A stretch of 58,406 bases of DNA from Leucobacter chromiireducens (GCF_003917135.1 NZ_RPDI01000020.1:1-58406); one strand, 5' to 3'. Shown: positions 27,219-35,658, counted from the first letter of the stretch. Made by a program: numbers and translations. The notes: generated from the sequence alone by a model not told the origin.

Positions 27219-28241
27219 ATGACGACGCAGCCCCTCTCCCTGCAGTCGGGTGGGAACGGTGCGACCTCGGGAACCCCCCGAGGTCGCACCGGCAACCGCT
27301 GGCTGATGTTCCTCCTCCGCCGCACCGTGCGCATGGTGGTGTCACTCTTCGTGATCGTCACCGCCGCGTTCCTGGTGCTTCGGCTTGCTGGAGGCGACCC
27401 GGTCCGCTCGGCGCTGGGCGCCACCGTTGACGAATCCGTCGTGCAGGCGCGTCGCGAGGAGCTTGGATTGAACGATCCGCTGATCGTGCAGTTCTGGAAC
27501 TACCTGGTCGGGCTGCTGAACGGTGACCTCGGGTCCTCGCTGATCACGGGCCGTTCGGTGTCCGAGCTTGTTGAGTTTCGGCTGCCCGCCACGCTGCAGC
27601 TCGCTGGCATCGCATTCGTCGTGGTGCTGGTGGTTGCAGTCCCGCTCGGGCTCTGGATCGGCCTCCTGACCCAGGGTGGGAAGCGCCGCGGAGTCGAGCT
27701 GAGCTTCACGGGGACAACAGGCGTCATTGCTGCGATCCCCGAGTATCTGCTCGCCGTGTTTCTTGTGCTGCTGTTCTCGGTGACGTTCTCCTTGCTTCCG
27801 GTCGCCGGGAATTCCGAGCCGGCCTCGTACATTCTTCCCGTGTTGGCACTCGCGCTGGGTTCAGCGGCTTCCCTCTCGAGAATCGCGCGAGTGGAAGCGC
27901 TGAACGCGCTCTCCGAGGACTACATCCGTACAGCGCGATCGAAGCGCCTTCCGACCTGGATGATCAACTTCCGACACGCCCTCCCCAACATGCTCACTGC
28001 GACCCTCACGTTGGGCGGTTCGTTGCTCGCGACCATGATCGTCGGCTCCGTGCTGGTTGAGCAGGTGTTCAACTGGCCCGGCCTGGGAACGGCATTCGTG
28101 CAGGCGATCGTCACGAAGGACTACGGCATTGTCCAGGGGCTCGCGATCGTGTACGCCACAGTTATTTTGGTCGTCAATCTCGTCGTCGATGTCGTGCTCT
28201 CACTCATCGACCGGCGCACAACTCTTCTGGAAACCGCATGA
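27219..28241 (+). CDS. ABC transporter permease, DppB/OppB type
   Basis: A 340-residue permease. The hydrophobic start RRTVRMVVSLFVIVTAAFLVLRLAGGDPVR and EAA-loop region EDYIRTARSKRL ... FRHALPNML are typical. The first 29 residues (Gly/Ser/Thr/Arg-rich) are unusual and are encoded across a perfect 14-bp stem-loop. The true start may instead be ATG 27306, but neither candidate has a clear ribosome site. It overlaps the fused gene by ATGA. It forms the channel with the permease domain of the fusion protein. Confidence 0.9.
   Translation: MTTQPLSLQSGGNGATSGTPRGRTGNRWLMFLLRRTVRMVVSLFVIVTAAFLVLRLAGGDPVRSALGATVDESVVQARREELGLNDPLIVQFWNYLVGLLNGDLGSSLITGRSVSELVEFRLPATLQLAGIAFVVVLVVAVPLGLWIGLLTQGGKRRGVELSFTGTTGVIAAIPEYLLAVFLVLLFSVTFSLLPVAGNSEPASYILPVLALALGSAASLSRIARVEALNALSEDYIRTARSKRLPTWMINFRHALPNMLTATLTLGGSLLATMIVGSVLVEQVFNWPGLGTAFVQAIVTKDYGIVQGLAIVYATVILVVNLVVDVVLSLIDRRTTLLETA
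27257..27291 (+). promoter_or_regulatory. perfect intercistronic stem-loop after the binding-protein gene
   Basis: CGGTGCGACCTCGG (27257-27270) pairs exactly with 27278-27291 across a 7-base loop. The position, just after a binding-protein gene and at the start of the permease gene, fits a processing or attenuation hairpin that raises binding-protein over permease levels, as known for several binding-protein-dependent transporters. Confidence 0.6.
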
Positions 28242-30922
28242 CCCTTCGACGGAACTCACTCTGGAGATCGCCCATGGCGGTCATGTCCGGCAGCGTTGTG
28301 GCGCTGCTCGTCCTGCTCGCAATCTTTGCGCCGATGATCTGGGGCTCGGTCGCGGCTGAGCCGGATCCGAGCGCGATCTTCCAGCCGCCGAGCGCAGCGC
28401 ATCCACTGGGCACGGACGGGCTCGGCCGTGACCTTTTGCTGCGCACCCTCGTTGCCACACGGACCTCGCTGGTCATGGCGCTCATCGCGACTGCGTGCGG
28501 CGCTGTGGCGGGGCTCATTCTCGGAGCGCTCCCCGCAGTGCTCGGCGCGCGTGCTCAGCGGGCGTTCAGCGCGGTGATCAACACTTGGCTCGCGTTCCCC
28601 GTGCTGCTCGTTGCAATGCTCACGGTGATCCTGTTGGGGGCGGGCCCCACCACCTCCGTGATCGCGCTCGCACTGACCATGACGCCCTCCTTCGCTCGGT
28701 TGGCGCAAACGCTCTCCTCGCGCGTCGGTGGGTCGGAGTATCTCGCTGCGGCGAAGATGCTCGGGGTTTCGAAAACCAGGCAGTATCTCCGGTATGTGCT
28801 CCCGAACATCGCGGAGCCGGTGATCGTCAACGTCACGATCTCGATCGGTGGCGGCCTGCTCGCGCTCTCAAGCCTGAGCTTCCTCGGCGTGGGGATCCAG
28901 CCGCCAGAGTACGACTGGGGTCGCATGCTCAACGAGGGCTTCGCTCAGGTGTATAGCCAGCCCACCGCGGTGCTCGGGCCCGGCCTCCTCGTGGTTCTCG
29001 CTGGGCTGTCGTTTGGCATGTTCGGTGAGGCGCTTGCCGCGCATATGCGACAGCAGGGCAGAGGACGCATGCTGTCGGTCCGCAAGCTCGGCCCCGCGCC
29101 GAGCGCTGCTGCTGATCGGCGCAAGGAGAGCGGAAGCCTGGGGGTCGTGGCCGACGCGGAGAACCCGGATTCTCGGCACGGATCCCAAACCCCGCTGCTC
29201 GAGGTTGAGGGGCTCTCGGTGTCGTTCCCCGGCGAGGACGGCTGGGTGCGCCCCGTCCGGGACGTCTCGTTCTCGATTATGCCCGGCGAGCTCGTTGGCG
29301 TGGTGGGCGAGTCCGGCAGCGGCAAGAGCATCACTATGATGTCGGTCGCGCAGCTCGCCCCAGCAAACGCCGCCGTCACCGCAACCCGCTTGCGCTTCAA
29401 TGGTGTTGAGCTCAGCGAGCTCTCGCCCGAGGACGCTGGAAAGGTGCTCGGCACCCAGGTCGGTGTGATCTTCCAGGACTCACTTACCGCACTCAACCCG
29501 GCGTTGCGCGTCGGCACCCAGCTCGCTGAGGTGCCGCGAGTTCACGAGAAGGCCAGCCGGCCTGAGGCGCACCGTCGCGCAGTTGCCGCGCTCGATGAGG
29601 TGCGCATTCCGGATCCCGAACGCCGCGCTCAGCAGTTCCCGCACGAGTTCTCAGGCGGGATGCGACAGCGCTCGTTGATCGCAATGGCGCAGATTGGTCA
29701 CCCCTCGCTGCTGATCGCCGATGAGCCCACCACAGCGCTCGATGTCACGGTGCAGCAGCGAGTGCTTGCGCTCCTGCGCGCCAAGTGCGAGGAGACCGGG
29801 GCTGCCGCCGTCGTGATCTCGCACGATATCGCCGTGCTCGCTGAGCTGTGCTCCCGGATCCTCGTGATGTATCGCGGTGAGATTGTTGAGAACGTTGACG
29901 TCCGCGATCTGCCTCACCCTGAGCGATTGCAGCACCCCTACTCGCGCGCGCTGGTGGAGTGCATGCCGGACCTCACCACGGACCGCTCGCTTCCACTTGC
30001 CACGATTCCTGAGGATCCTGCATTTTCCACCGAGCGTGCCGACGATGCGCACCCGAGTTGGGAGCGCAAGCCGACACAGCTCATCAACGTCGTCGACGCG
30101 CGTGACGCCGGCCGGGCGAGCTCCGACCTCGTGGTAGAGAATCTCGAGGTGACGTTCGGCCACGGGGCGAAGGCCTTCAACGCCGTGGACGGTGTGTCGT
30201 TTGAGCTGGCGAGCGGATCGGTGCTTGGCCTCGTCGGCGAGTCTGGGTCGGGAAAGTCGACCGTTGCGCGCACGATTGCTGGCCTGCAGCCGGCGAGTGC
30301 GGGTCGTGTCACCCTCGGAGGCGTCGATCTGCTGGACACCAGAGGAGTCGATCGCCTGGAGCGCGCACGCGATGTGCAGATGATCTTCCAGGATCCCTAC
30401 TCATCACTCAACCCGAGGATGAGCGTGCGTGAAGTGCTCGATGAGGTCCTGCTGACTCACGGAATGAGTGACGGCGCCGCCCGTCGCTCGCAGGTAGCCG
30501 AACTGCTCGATCTGGTGCGTCTCCGCGCGAACACCGCGGAGCTGTACCCGGGACAGATGTCCGGCGGAATGCGTCAGCGCGTCGCGATCGCACGCTGCTT
30601 GGCCACGCGGCCGCGGCTGATCATCGCGGATGAGATCACCTCGGCGCTCGACGCTTCGGTGCAGGGTGCAGTGCTCAACCTCATCCGCGAGCTGCAGCGG
30701 GAGCTCGACATCTCCATGCTGTTCATTACGCACAACCTTGCGGCGGTGCGCTACATCGCCGACCGAACCGCGGTGATGCAGCGGGGTCGAATCGTCGAGA
30801 TCGCGGATCCTGACCGCCTCGTGCAGCAGCCGGAACATCCGTACACCCGCACCCTGGTCGATGCGATCCCGCGCATCGAGAACGCCGGGACCGATGCGCT
30901 GTTGAGGAGCCTGAACCAATGA
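28238..30922 (+). CDS. three-domain ABC transporter fusion: DppC-type permease + DppD-type + DppF-type ATPases
   Basis: A single 894-residue frame. Residues ~1-272 are a DppC-type permease (HPLGTDGLGRDLLLR, EYLAAAKMLGVSK, SFLGVGIQPPEYDWG). After a ~45-residue polar linker comes ATPase 1 (Walker A GESGSGKS at ~357, signature FSGGMRQR ~481, Walker B LLIADEPTTALD ~491). After a second ~45-residue linker comes ATPase 2 (Walker A ~667, signature MSGGMRQRVAIAR ~774, Walker B LIIADEITSALD ~794). All key residues are intact. The same organism keeps these as three genes at 6159-8751. With the separate permease this gives a complete importer from three polypeptides. It overlaps the M20 gene by ATGA. 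Confidence 0.95.
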   Translation: MTLRRNSLWRSPMAVMSGSVVALLVLLAIFAPMIWGSVAAEPDPSAIFQPPSAAHPLGTDGLGRDLLLRTLVATRTSLVMALIATACGAVAGLILGALPAVLGARAQRAFSAVINTWLAFPVLLVAMLTVILLGAGPTTSVIALALTMTPSFARLAQTLSSRVGGSEYLAAAKMLGVSKTRQYLRYVLPNIAEPVIVNVTISIGGGLLALSSLSFLGVGIQPPEYDWGRMLNEGFAQVYSQPTAVLGPGLLVVLAGLSFGMFGEALAAHMRQQGRGRMLSVRKLGPAPSAAADRRKESGSLGVVADAENPDSRHGSQTPLLEVEGLSVSFPGEDGWVRPVRDVSFSIMPGELVGVVGESGSGKSITMMSVAQLAPANAAVTATRLRFNGVELSELSPEDAGKVLGTQVGVIFQDSLTALNPALRVGTQLAEVPRVHEKASRPEAHRRAVAALDEVRIPDPERRAQQFPHEFSGGMRQRSLIAMAQIGHPSLLIADEPTTALDVTVQQRVLALLRAKCEETGAAAVVISHDIAVLAELCSRILVMYRGEIVENVDVRDLPHPERLQHPYSRALVECMPDLTTDRSLPLATIPEDPAFSTERADDAHPSWERKPTQLINVVDARDAGRASSDLVVENLEVTFGHGAKAFNAVDGVSFELASGSVLGLVGESGSGKSTVARTIAGLQPASAGRVTLGGVDLLDTRGVDRLERARDVQMIFQDPYSSLNPRMSVREVLDEVLLTHGMSDGAARRSQVAELLDLVRLRANTAELYPGQMSGGMRQRVAIARCLATRPRLIIADEITSALDASVQGAVLNLIRELQRELDISMLFITHNLAAVRYIADRTAVMQRGRIVEIADPDRLVQQPEHPYTRTLVDAIPRIENAGTDALLRSLNQ

Positions 30923-32130
30923 CCGTAACGTCTGCCGCTGTGCCGCGCGACCTCGCGCGACTCCGACGCGATGCCGATGCGCTGCTGCCCGAACTTGTGG
31001 AGCTGCGCCGCGCCATTCACCGGGACCCTGAGCTCGGCCTCCGTTTGCCGCGCACCCAGGAGCGCGTGATCGCCGCGCTCACGGCGGCCGGCGTCGAGGT
31101 GATTCGTGGGACTGCTCTCGACTCTGTGATCGGAATTGTGCGAGGCGGTCTCCCTGGCGACACGGTGCTGTTACGCGGTGACATGGACGCATTGCCGATG
31201 CGGGAGCGCACGGGTCTCCCGTACGCGGCAGCTGGCGAGGCAATGCACGCCTGCGGCCACGACCTACATGTTGCCGGGCTCGTCGGTGCCGCGCGCCTGC
31301 TCGCGTCGCGTCGCGCCGAGCTGTCGGGAACGGTGGTGCTAATGTTCCAGCCTGGCGAGGAGCTCGGCGACGGAGCTCGGCTCATGCTCGATGAAGGGCT
31401 GCTTGCGGCGGTCAGTCCTGCGCCCAGTGCAGCCTACGCGATCCACGTGGTTCCCGGAGAGTATGGGGTGTTCTCTACCCGACCGGGGCCCATCATGGCC
31501 GGCTCGCTCGAATTCAGTGTGACCGTGCAAGGGCGCGGGGGGCACGCGTCGGCACCGCACCTTGCGGTGGACCCGGTGCCTGTTGCCGCCGACCTGGTCG
31601 GGGCGCTCCAGGCCTATGTCACGCGAACCTTTAGCGTGTTTGATCCGGTGGTGCTCTCGGTGACGCAGCTGTCCACAGCTGGCAGCGCTCGCAATGTGAT
31701 CCCTGGCACGGTGGAACTCGGCGGGACGATTCGTGTGCTTTCCGCAGAGGCGCAGCGACAGGTCGAAGCGACGCTTCCTGACCTGGTCAGGGGGCTGTGC
31801 GCGGCCCGCGGCTGTGAGGCGGAGGTGGCGCTGCAACTGCTGTGCCCGGCGACGGTGAACGACGCCGACCGTACCGAGTACGCGCGTGGGGTGCTCGGCG
31901 AGGCGTTCGGTGATGCACGCGTCTGGGAGTCTCCCGCGCCCGTCATGGGTTCAGAGGACTTCGCGTACGTGTTGCGTGAGGTGCCTGGAACTCTGCTCTT
32001 CTTGCGAGCTACCCCACGTGAGCTCGATCCTGAGACCGTGGCACCGAACCACTCTCCGGAGGTGGTGTTCGACGACGCGATTCTCGCGGACCAGGCGGCC
32101 GCGTTGGCTGCGCTCGCGCTCGGTCGCTGA
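30919..32130 (+). CDS. M20-family metallohydrolase (N-acyl amino acid amidohydrolase type)
   Basis: A 403-residue M20 peptidase of the hippurate hydrolase/IAA-amino acid hydrolase branch. Motifs: LLRGDMDALPMRE, AMHACGHDLHVAG (metal Cys/His, residues 112-117), MFQPGEELGDGA (catalytic Glu), and GSEDFAYVL with the C-terminal NHSPEV histidine. It is coupled to the transporter fusion by ATGA, so uptake and cleavage are linked. It likely splits an amide bond to release an amino acid from an acyl or peptidyl group in the cytoplasm. A paralogue lies at 34307. Confidence 0.92.
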   Translation: MTVTSAAVPRDLARLRRDADALLPELVELRRAIHRDPELGLRLPRTQERVIAALTAAGVEVIRGTALDSVIGIVRGGLPGDTVLLRGDMDALPMRERTGLPYAAAGEAMHACGHDLHVAGLVGAARLLASRRAELSGTVVLMFQPGEELGDGARLMLDEGLLAAVSPAPSAAYAIHVVPGEYGVFSTRPGPIMAGSLEFSVTVQGRGGHASAPHLAVDPVPVAADLVGALQAYVTRTFSVFDPVVLSVTQLSTAGSARNVIPGTVELGGTIRVLSAEAQRQVEATLPDLVRGLCAARGCEAEVALQLLCPATVNDADRTEYARGVLGEAFGDARVWESPAPVMGSEDFAYVLREVPGTLLFLRATPRELDPETVAPNHSPEVVFDDAILADQAAALAALALGR

Positions 32131-32160
32131 GCGCCAGTCACACGCGAGCGCGTTGCGCCC

Positions 32161-32194
32161 TTTCATATAAACCATTATATTGAATTATATGAAA
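32161..32194. promoter_or_regulatory. AT-rich control region with nested palindromes (site 4)
   Basis: TTTCATATAA (32161-32170) is the exact reverse complement of 32185-32194. Between them, AACCATTATATTGAAT (32170-32185) matches the block consensus at 13 of 16. A TATATT -10-like box at 32176-32181 sits 17 bases from TTGCGC at 32153-32158, so the dyad straddles a likely promoter for the flavin reductase-hydroxylase genes. Confidence 0.55.
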
Positions 32195-32241
32195 GCGGAT
32201 CTCTGGGAGATCTGAAGCAACGACGCAAAGGTAACAACACC

Positions 32242-32784
32242 ATGGGGCCGAACCGTAGAACCGAATCAGCGTTTGGGGAGCACTCCAGGCTCTACCACCC
32301 ACCGCAGCACCATTTCCGTGGCAGCCTCGGGCGTTTCGCGACGGGAGTGGCCGTGGTCACATTCCGGGGTCCGGAGGGTGAAAATCGTGGCATCACGATC
32401 AACTCGTTCACGTCGATCTCAATGGATCCACCCCTTGTGCTCGCTTCCATCGGCCTCACCGCACGCTCGCACGAAGACCTCAAGGGGCAGCCGTTCACGG
32501 TGAACATCCTGGAGGCGTCGCAGCAGGCGGTCGCGAGTCAATTCGCTGGGCGCCCCGGGTCGGCGGAGCCGGTGTGGATCGCCGGGGAGCATGCCCCGCG
32601 CCTCGGTGGCACCATCAGCTGGTTCGAGTGCACGCCCTGGGCAGCGTACCCGGGCGGCGACCACACGCTCTTCCTGGGTGAGGTGCGCAACTACGACTAC
32701 GGCCGGGGCGACGCGCTGGGATTCGTTGGCGGGCAATTCACCACCATCCCCGAGTTCAGCGGCGGTCCCGAGGACCTGTTCTAG
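32242..32784 (+). CDS. flavin reductase of a two-component monooxygenase (HpaC-like)
   Basis: A 180-residue flavin reductase-domain protein. FRGSLGRFATGVAVVTF, GITINSFTSISMDPPLVLASI, and the SHEDLKGQPFTVNIL segment are the FMN-binding split-barrel signature; a GGDHTLFLGEVRNYDYG strand follows. It makes reduced FAD or FMN with NAD(P)H and passes it to a partner oxygenase. The HpaB-like gene 57 bases downstream is the obvious partner, and the acyl-CoA dehydrogenase-fold monooxygenase at 13883 may share it. The ribosome site at 32242 is weak (AAAGGT about 13 bases upstream). Confidence 0.92.
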   Translation: MGPNRRTESAFGEHSRLYHPPQHHFRGSLGRFATGVAVVTFRGPEGENRGITINSFTSISMDPPLVLASIGLTARSHEDLKGQPFTVNILEASQQAVASQFAGRPGSAEPVWIAGEHAPRLGGTISWFECTPWAAYPGGDHTLFLGEVRNYDYGRGDALGFVGGQFTTIPEFSGGPEDLF

Positions 32785-32840
32785 CCCGGATTTTGCACCG
32801 CAGCCGGCCCACACACTGACGAACCGAAGGAGGGTGCGCG

Positions 32841-34295
32841 ATGGGTATTCGCACCGGACAGCAGTATCTCGATCACCTGAACGCGCGCAGCGCACAGATC
32901 TACCTCAACGGCGAGCGCATCGGAGCTGGACGCGCTGAGCATCACGCGCTCGCGCCCGGTGCACAGTCCTTCGCGCGGCTGTACGACCTGCAGCACGATC
33001 CCGAGCTCCAGGACACACTCACCACGTCATCTCCGACCACGGGTGACCGCGTGAACGCGTCGTTTCTGGTGCCGAAATCCGAGGCCGATCTTGCGCGCCG
33101 TCGCGAGGCGCTGACGCAGACCGCACGCTACTCGCAGGGCTTCCTGGGGCGCACCGGTGACTACATGAACAGTGCGCTCGCCGCGCTCGCGGCGGCACAG
33201 AGCTTCTTCGCGCAGGCGGATCCGGTATTCGGAGAGCGGATTGCACGCTATACGGAGTACGTGCGTGAGAACGACCTGCTGACCGCGCACGCGCTCATTG
33301 CGCCGCAGACCAATCGCGCCGACGCTGGCACACAGGTTCAGGACGACCCCCGGGTCGCTGCCCGTATTGTCGAGGAGCGCCCGGACGGCATCGTGGTGCG
33401 TGGGGCGAGAATGCTCGCGACCAATGCGCCGCTCGCAGATGAACTGCTGGTGTTCCCGTCCACGGTGCTGCGCGGGGCTCCGCAGGATGCGCCCTACGCC
33501 TATGCCTTCGCCGTGCCAACGGATACCGAAGGGCTGGCGTTTTACTGCCGGACGCCGCTGTACGGTGGCGGGGGTGAGCTCAATGAGCCGCTTGCGAGTC
33601 GGTTCGAGGAGCTCGACGCGTTCGTCGTGTTTAACGATGTCTTCGTGCCGAACGAGCGGGTCTTCCTGCTGGGCAACCCGCGTCTGCGCAATGAGTGGTA
33701 CACGGCCACTGGAGCAGGCGCGCTCATGACGCACCAGGTCCTGTGCCGCACACTGGCGAAGACCGAGTTCTATCTCGGCCTCGCCGCTGAGATTGCTGAC
33801 GCGATCGGCATCGATCAGTTCCAGCACATTCAGGGTGACCTCGGTGAACTTGTCACCTACGTCGAGATTGAGCGAGCACTGCTGCGGGCCGCCGAGGCCG
33901 ACGGTGAGCTCTCCGAGGATGGGGTGTACCTGCCGCGCTGGAGTACGCTCAACGCCGCGCGTAACTGGTACCCGCAGCACGTCGCCCAGCGCCTGCCAGA
34001 GATCGTTCGGAAGTTCTCAGCGTCCGGTCTGATGGCGCTCCCGAGCGAGGCCGATCTTGCGAACCCCGAGGAGCGGCACGAGCTCGACCGGTACCTGCAG
34101 GGTGCGCGCGTGGACGCCGAGCGGCGGGTGCGACTCTTCAAACTGGCGCTTGATTCCTCAATCTCCGGGTTTGCCGGCCGGGAGAGCCTGTACGAGTACT
34201 TCTTCTTCGGAGATCCGGTGCGGATGAAATCGGCGCTCGTGAACGGCTACGACCTCGGGCCGGCGCGCGAACGCGTCGCCGAGGTGTTGCGGTAG
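32841..34295 (+). CDS. 4-hydroxyphenylacetate 3-hydroxylase-family flavin monooxygenase (HpaB-like)
   Basis: A 484-residue protein of the HpaB family. Start MGIRTGQQYLDHLN, then YLNGERI, the flavin region YTEYVRENDLLTAHALIAPQTNR, and the C-terminal SISGFAGRESLYEYFFFGDPVRMKSAL. HpaB proteins use reduced FAD and O2 to hydroxylate a phenol ortho to its OH group. ATG 32841 has AAGGAGG upstream. It follows its reductase. Ring-cleavage genes (HpaD-type dioxygenases and later steps) are absent from the window, so the product is either exported, used for something else, or broken down by genes elsewhere. Confidence 0.92.
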   Translation: MGIRTGQQYLDHLNARSAQIYLNGERIGAGRAEHHALAPGAQSFARLYDLQHDPELQDTLTTSSPTTGDRVNASFLVPKSEADLARRREALTQTARYSQGFLGRTGDYMNSALAALAAAQSFFAQADPVFGERIARYTEYVRENDLLTAHALIAPQTNRADAGTQVQDDPRVAARIVEERPDGIVVRGARMLATNAPLADELLVFPSTVLRGAPQDAPYAYAFAVPTDTEGLAFYCRTPLYGGGGELNEPLASRFEELDAFVVFNDVFVPNERVFLLGNPRLRNEWYTATGAGALMTHQVLCRTLAKTEFYLGLAAEIADAIGIDQFQHIQGDLGELVTYVEIERALLRAAEADGELSEDGVYLPRWSTLNAARNWYPQHVAQRLPEIVRKFSASGLMALPSEADLANPEERHELDRYLQGARVDAERRVRLFKLALDSSISGFAGRESLYEYFFFGDPVRMKSALVNGYDLGPARERVAEVLR

Positions 34296-34306
34296 GGCGG
34301 GACCTG

Positions 34307-35545
34307 ATGACACTCCCGTTGCTCGAACGCGCGGCACTGCTGGGTCCGAGGTTGACCCGCATCAGGCGGGAACTACATCTCCGCCCGGAGGCCGGATTCG
34401 AGCTCCCTGAGACGCAGCGCGCCGTGTGCGAGGCGCTTGCCGGCCTTCCCCTCGAGGTGGTCCTCGGGGACACGCTCGGCTCGGTCACCGCGGTGCTGCG
34501 GGGTGGCAAGCGTGCGCAGTGTGCCGCCCAGGCTGTACTGCTCCGCGCCGACATGGATGCGCTCCCGATTGTTGAGGAGACGGACCTGGCGTATGCCTCA
34601 CGCAACGGCGCGATGCATGCCTGCGGGCACGATCTCCATGTTGCCGGGCTGATCGGGGCGGCGCATCTCCTCAGCGAACTCCGCGATGAGCTCGTCGGCG
34701 ACGTGGTATTCATGTTCCAGCCAGGGGAGGAAGCGGGTGGCGGCGCGCCGCGCATGATCGCTGAGGGTGTGCTCGACGCATCAGGGAGGCGGGTCTCCGC
34801 GGCGTATGGGATTCACGTGCTCCCTGGCGAGCGAGGTGTATTCAGCACCAAGCCGGGTCCGCTGATGGGCGGCGCGAACCTCTGCGAGGTGATCGTGCAC
34901 GGGCGGGGTGGCCACGGGTCGCGGCCGCACGAGGCGATTGATCCGGTGCCGGTGCTTGCCGAGATTATCCTCGCGCTCCAGAGTTACGCGACGCGGAGGC
35001 TCTCACCGACGGACCCTGCGGTGATCTCGGTCACGAAGCTGAGCGCCAGCGCCGCCGTGAATGTCATCCCCGATTCTGCATCCTGTGCTGCGACCGTGCG
35101 CACACTCTCGCCCGCGGTGCTGGAGCAGGTGCAACGGGATCTGCCCCTGTTGGCTGCTCGGATCGCGGAGGCGCACGGGTGCACCGCCGAGGTGGACTTC
35201 AGGGTGGTCTACCCGGTCACGGTGAACGATGAGCCTTCCGCGGAAGGCGCGATTCGGGTGCTTGCTGATGCCTTTGGCGAAGCTCGGGTCGAGCGCCTTG
35301 CGGCGCCCATTATGGCCTCAGAGGATTTCTCCTTCGTCTTGAACGAGGTCCCCGGCGCATTCGTGTTCCTGGGGACCACTCCGCCAGGGACCGCCCCAGA
35401 AGCCGTTGAAATGAACCACTCGCCACGAGCAGTATTCGATGACGCGGTGCTTGCCGATCAGGCGGCTGCGCTCGCGTTGCTCGCGCTACAGCATGTGGGA
35501 GCTGACATACCTGGTCATGAGGTGGGGGAGCGCGGCGCCGAGTAG
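34307..35545 (+). CDS. M20-family metallohydrolase (second copy)
   Basis: A 412-residue M20 hydrolase. IRRELHLRPEAGFELPETQ, LLRADMDALPIVEETD, AMHACGHDLHVAG (residues 103-115), MFQPGEEAGGGA, ASEDFSFVL and EMNHSPRAVFDD cover the metal and catalytic residues. It starts 11 bases after the HpaB-like gene, in the same direction. It is clearly paralogous to 30919 but well diverged, so different acyl or amino acid preference is likely. It is the last gene before the second family A hairpin. Confidence 0.92.
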   Translation: MTLPLLERAALLGPRLTRIRRELHLRPEAGFELPETQRAVCEALAGLPLEVVLGDTLGSVTAVLRGGKRAQCAAQAVLLRADMDALPIVEETDLAYASRNGAMHACGHDLHVAGLIGAAHLLSELRDELVGDVVFMFQPGEEAGGGAPRMIAEGVLDASGRRVSAAYGIHVLPGERGVFSTKPGPLMGGANLCEVIVHGRGGHGSRPHEAIDPVPVLAEIILALQSYATRRLSPTDPAVISVTKLSASAAVNVIPDSASCAATVRTLSPAVLEQVQRDLPLLAARIAEAHGCTAEVDFRVVYPVTVNDEPSAEGAIRVLADAFGEARVERLAAPIMASEDFSFVLNEVPGAFVFLGTTPPGTAPEAVEMNHSPRAVFDDAVLADQAAALALLALQHVGADIPGHEVGERGAE

Positions 35546-35575
35546 CCTCAGAATTGTGGGCTCGGGTGCATTCCC

Positions 35576-35658
35576 AAGCGATTCGGCCTATCCAAGCCCG
35601 GCTTCGGAATGCGGGCTTGGATACGCCGAATCGCTTGGGATGCGAGGGGACTGGGTGG
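35576..35658. repeat. dispersed hairpin repeat, family A, copy 2
   Basis: Arms 35576-35600 and 35612-35636 (one mismatch) have loop GCTTCGGAATG, followed by a 22-base 3' extension shared with copy 1. Same orientation as the copy at 13141. It starts 31 bases after the M20 stop. The two copies bracket the catabolic block. Confidence 0.9.

Noticed and set aside
28238..30922. Sequencing error joining three ABC genes
   Set aside because: The two linkers are in-frame, ~45 residues, polar and of normal codon use, with no remnant start or ribosome site, so a true fusion is more likely. Resequencing remains the test.
13141..35658. Family A hairpins as phage or integrase attachment sites
   Set aside because: No integrase, excisionase or tRNA gene is nearby, and the copies are palindromic hairpins at gene ends. 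I kept the bracketing as a finding without calling att sites.
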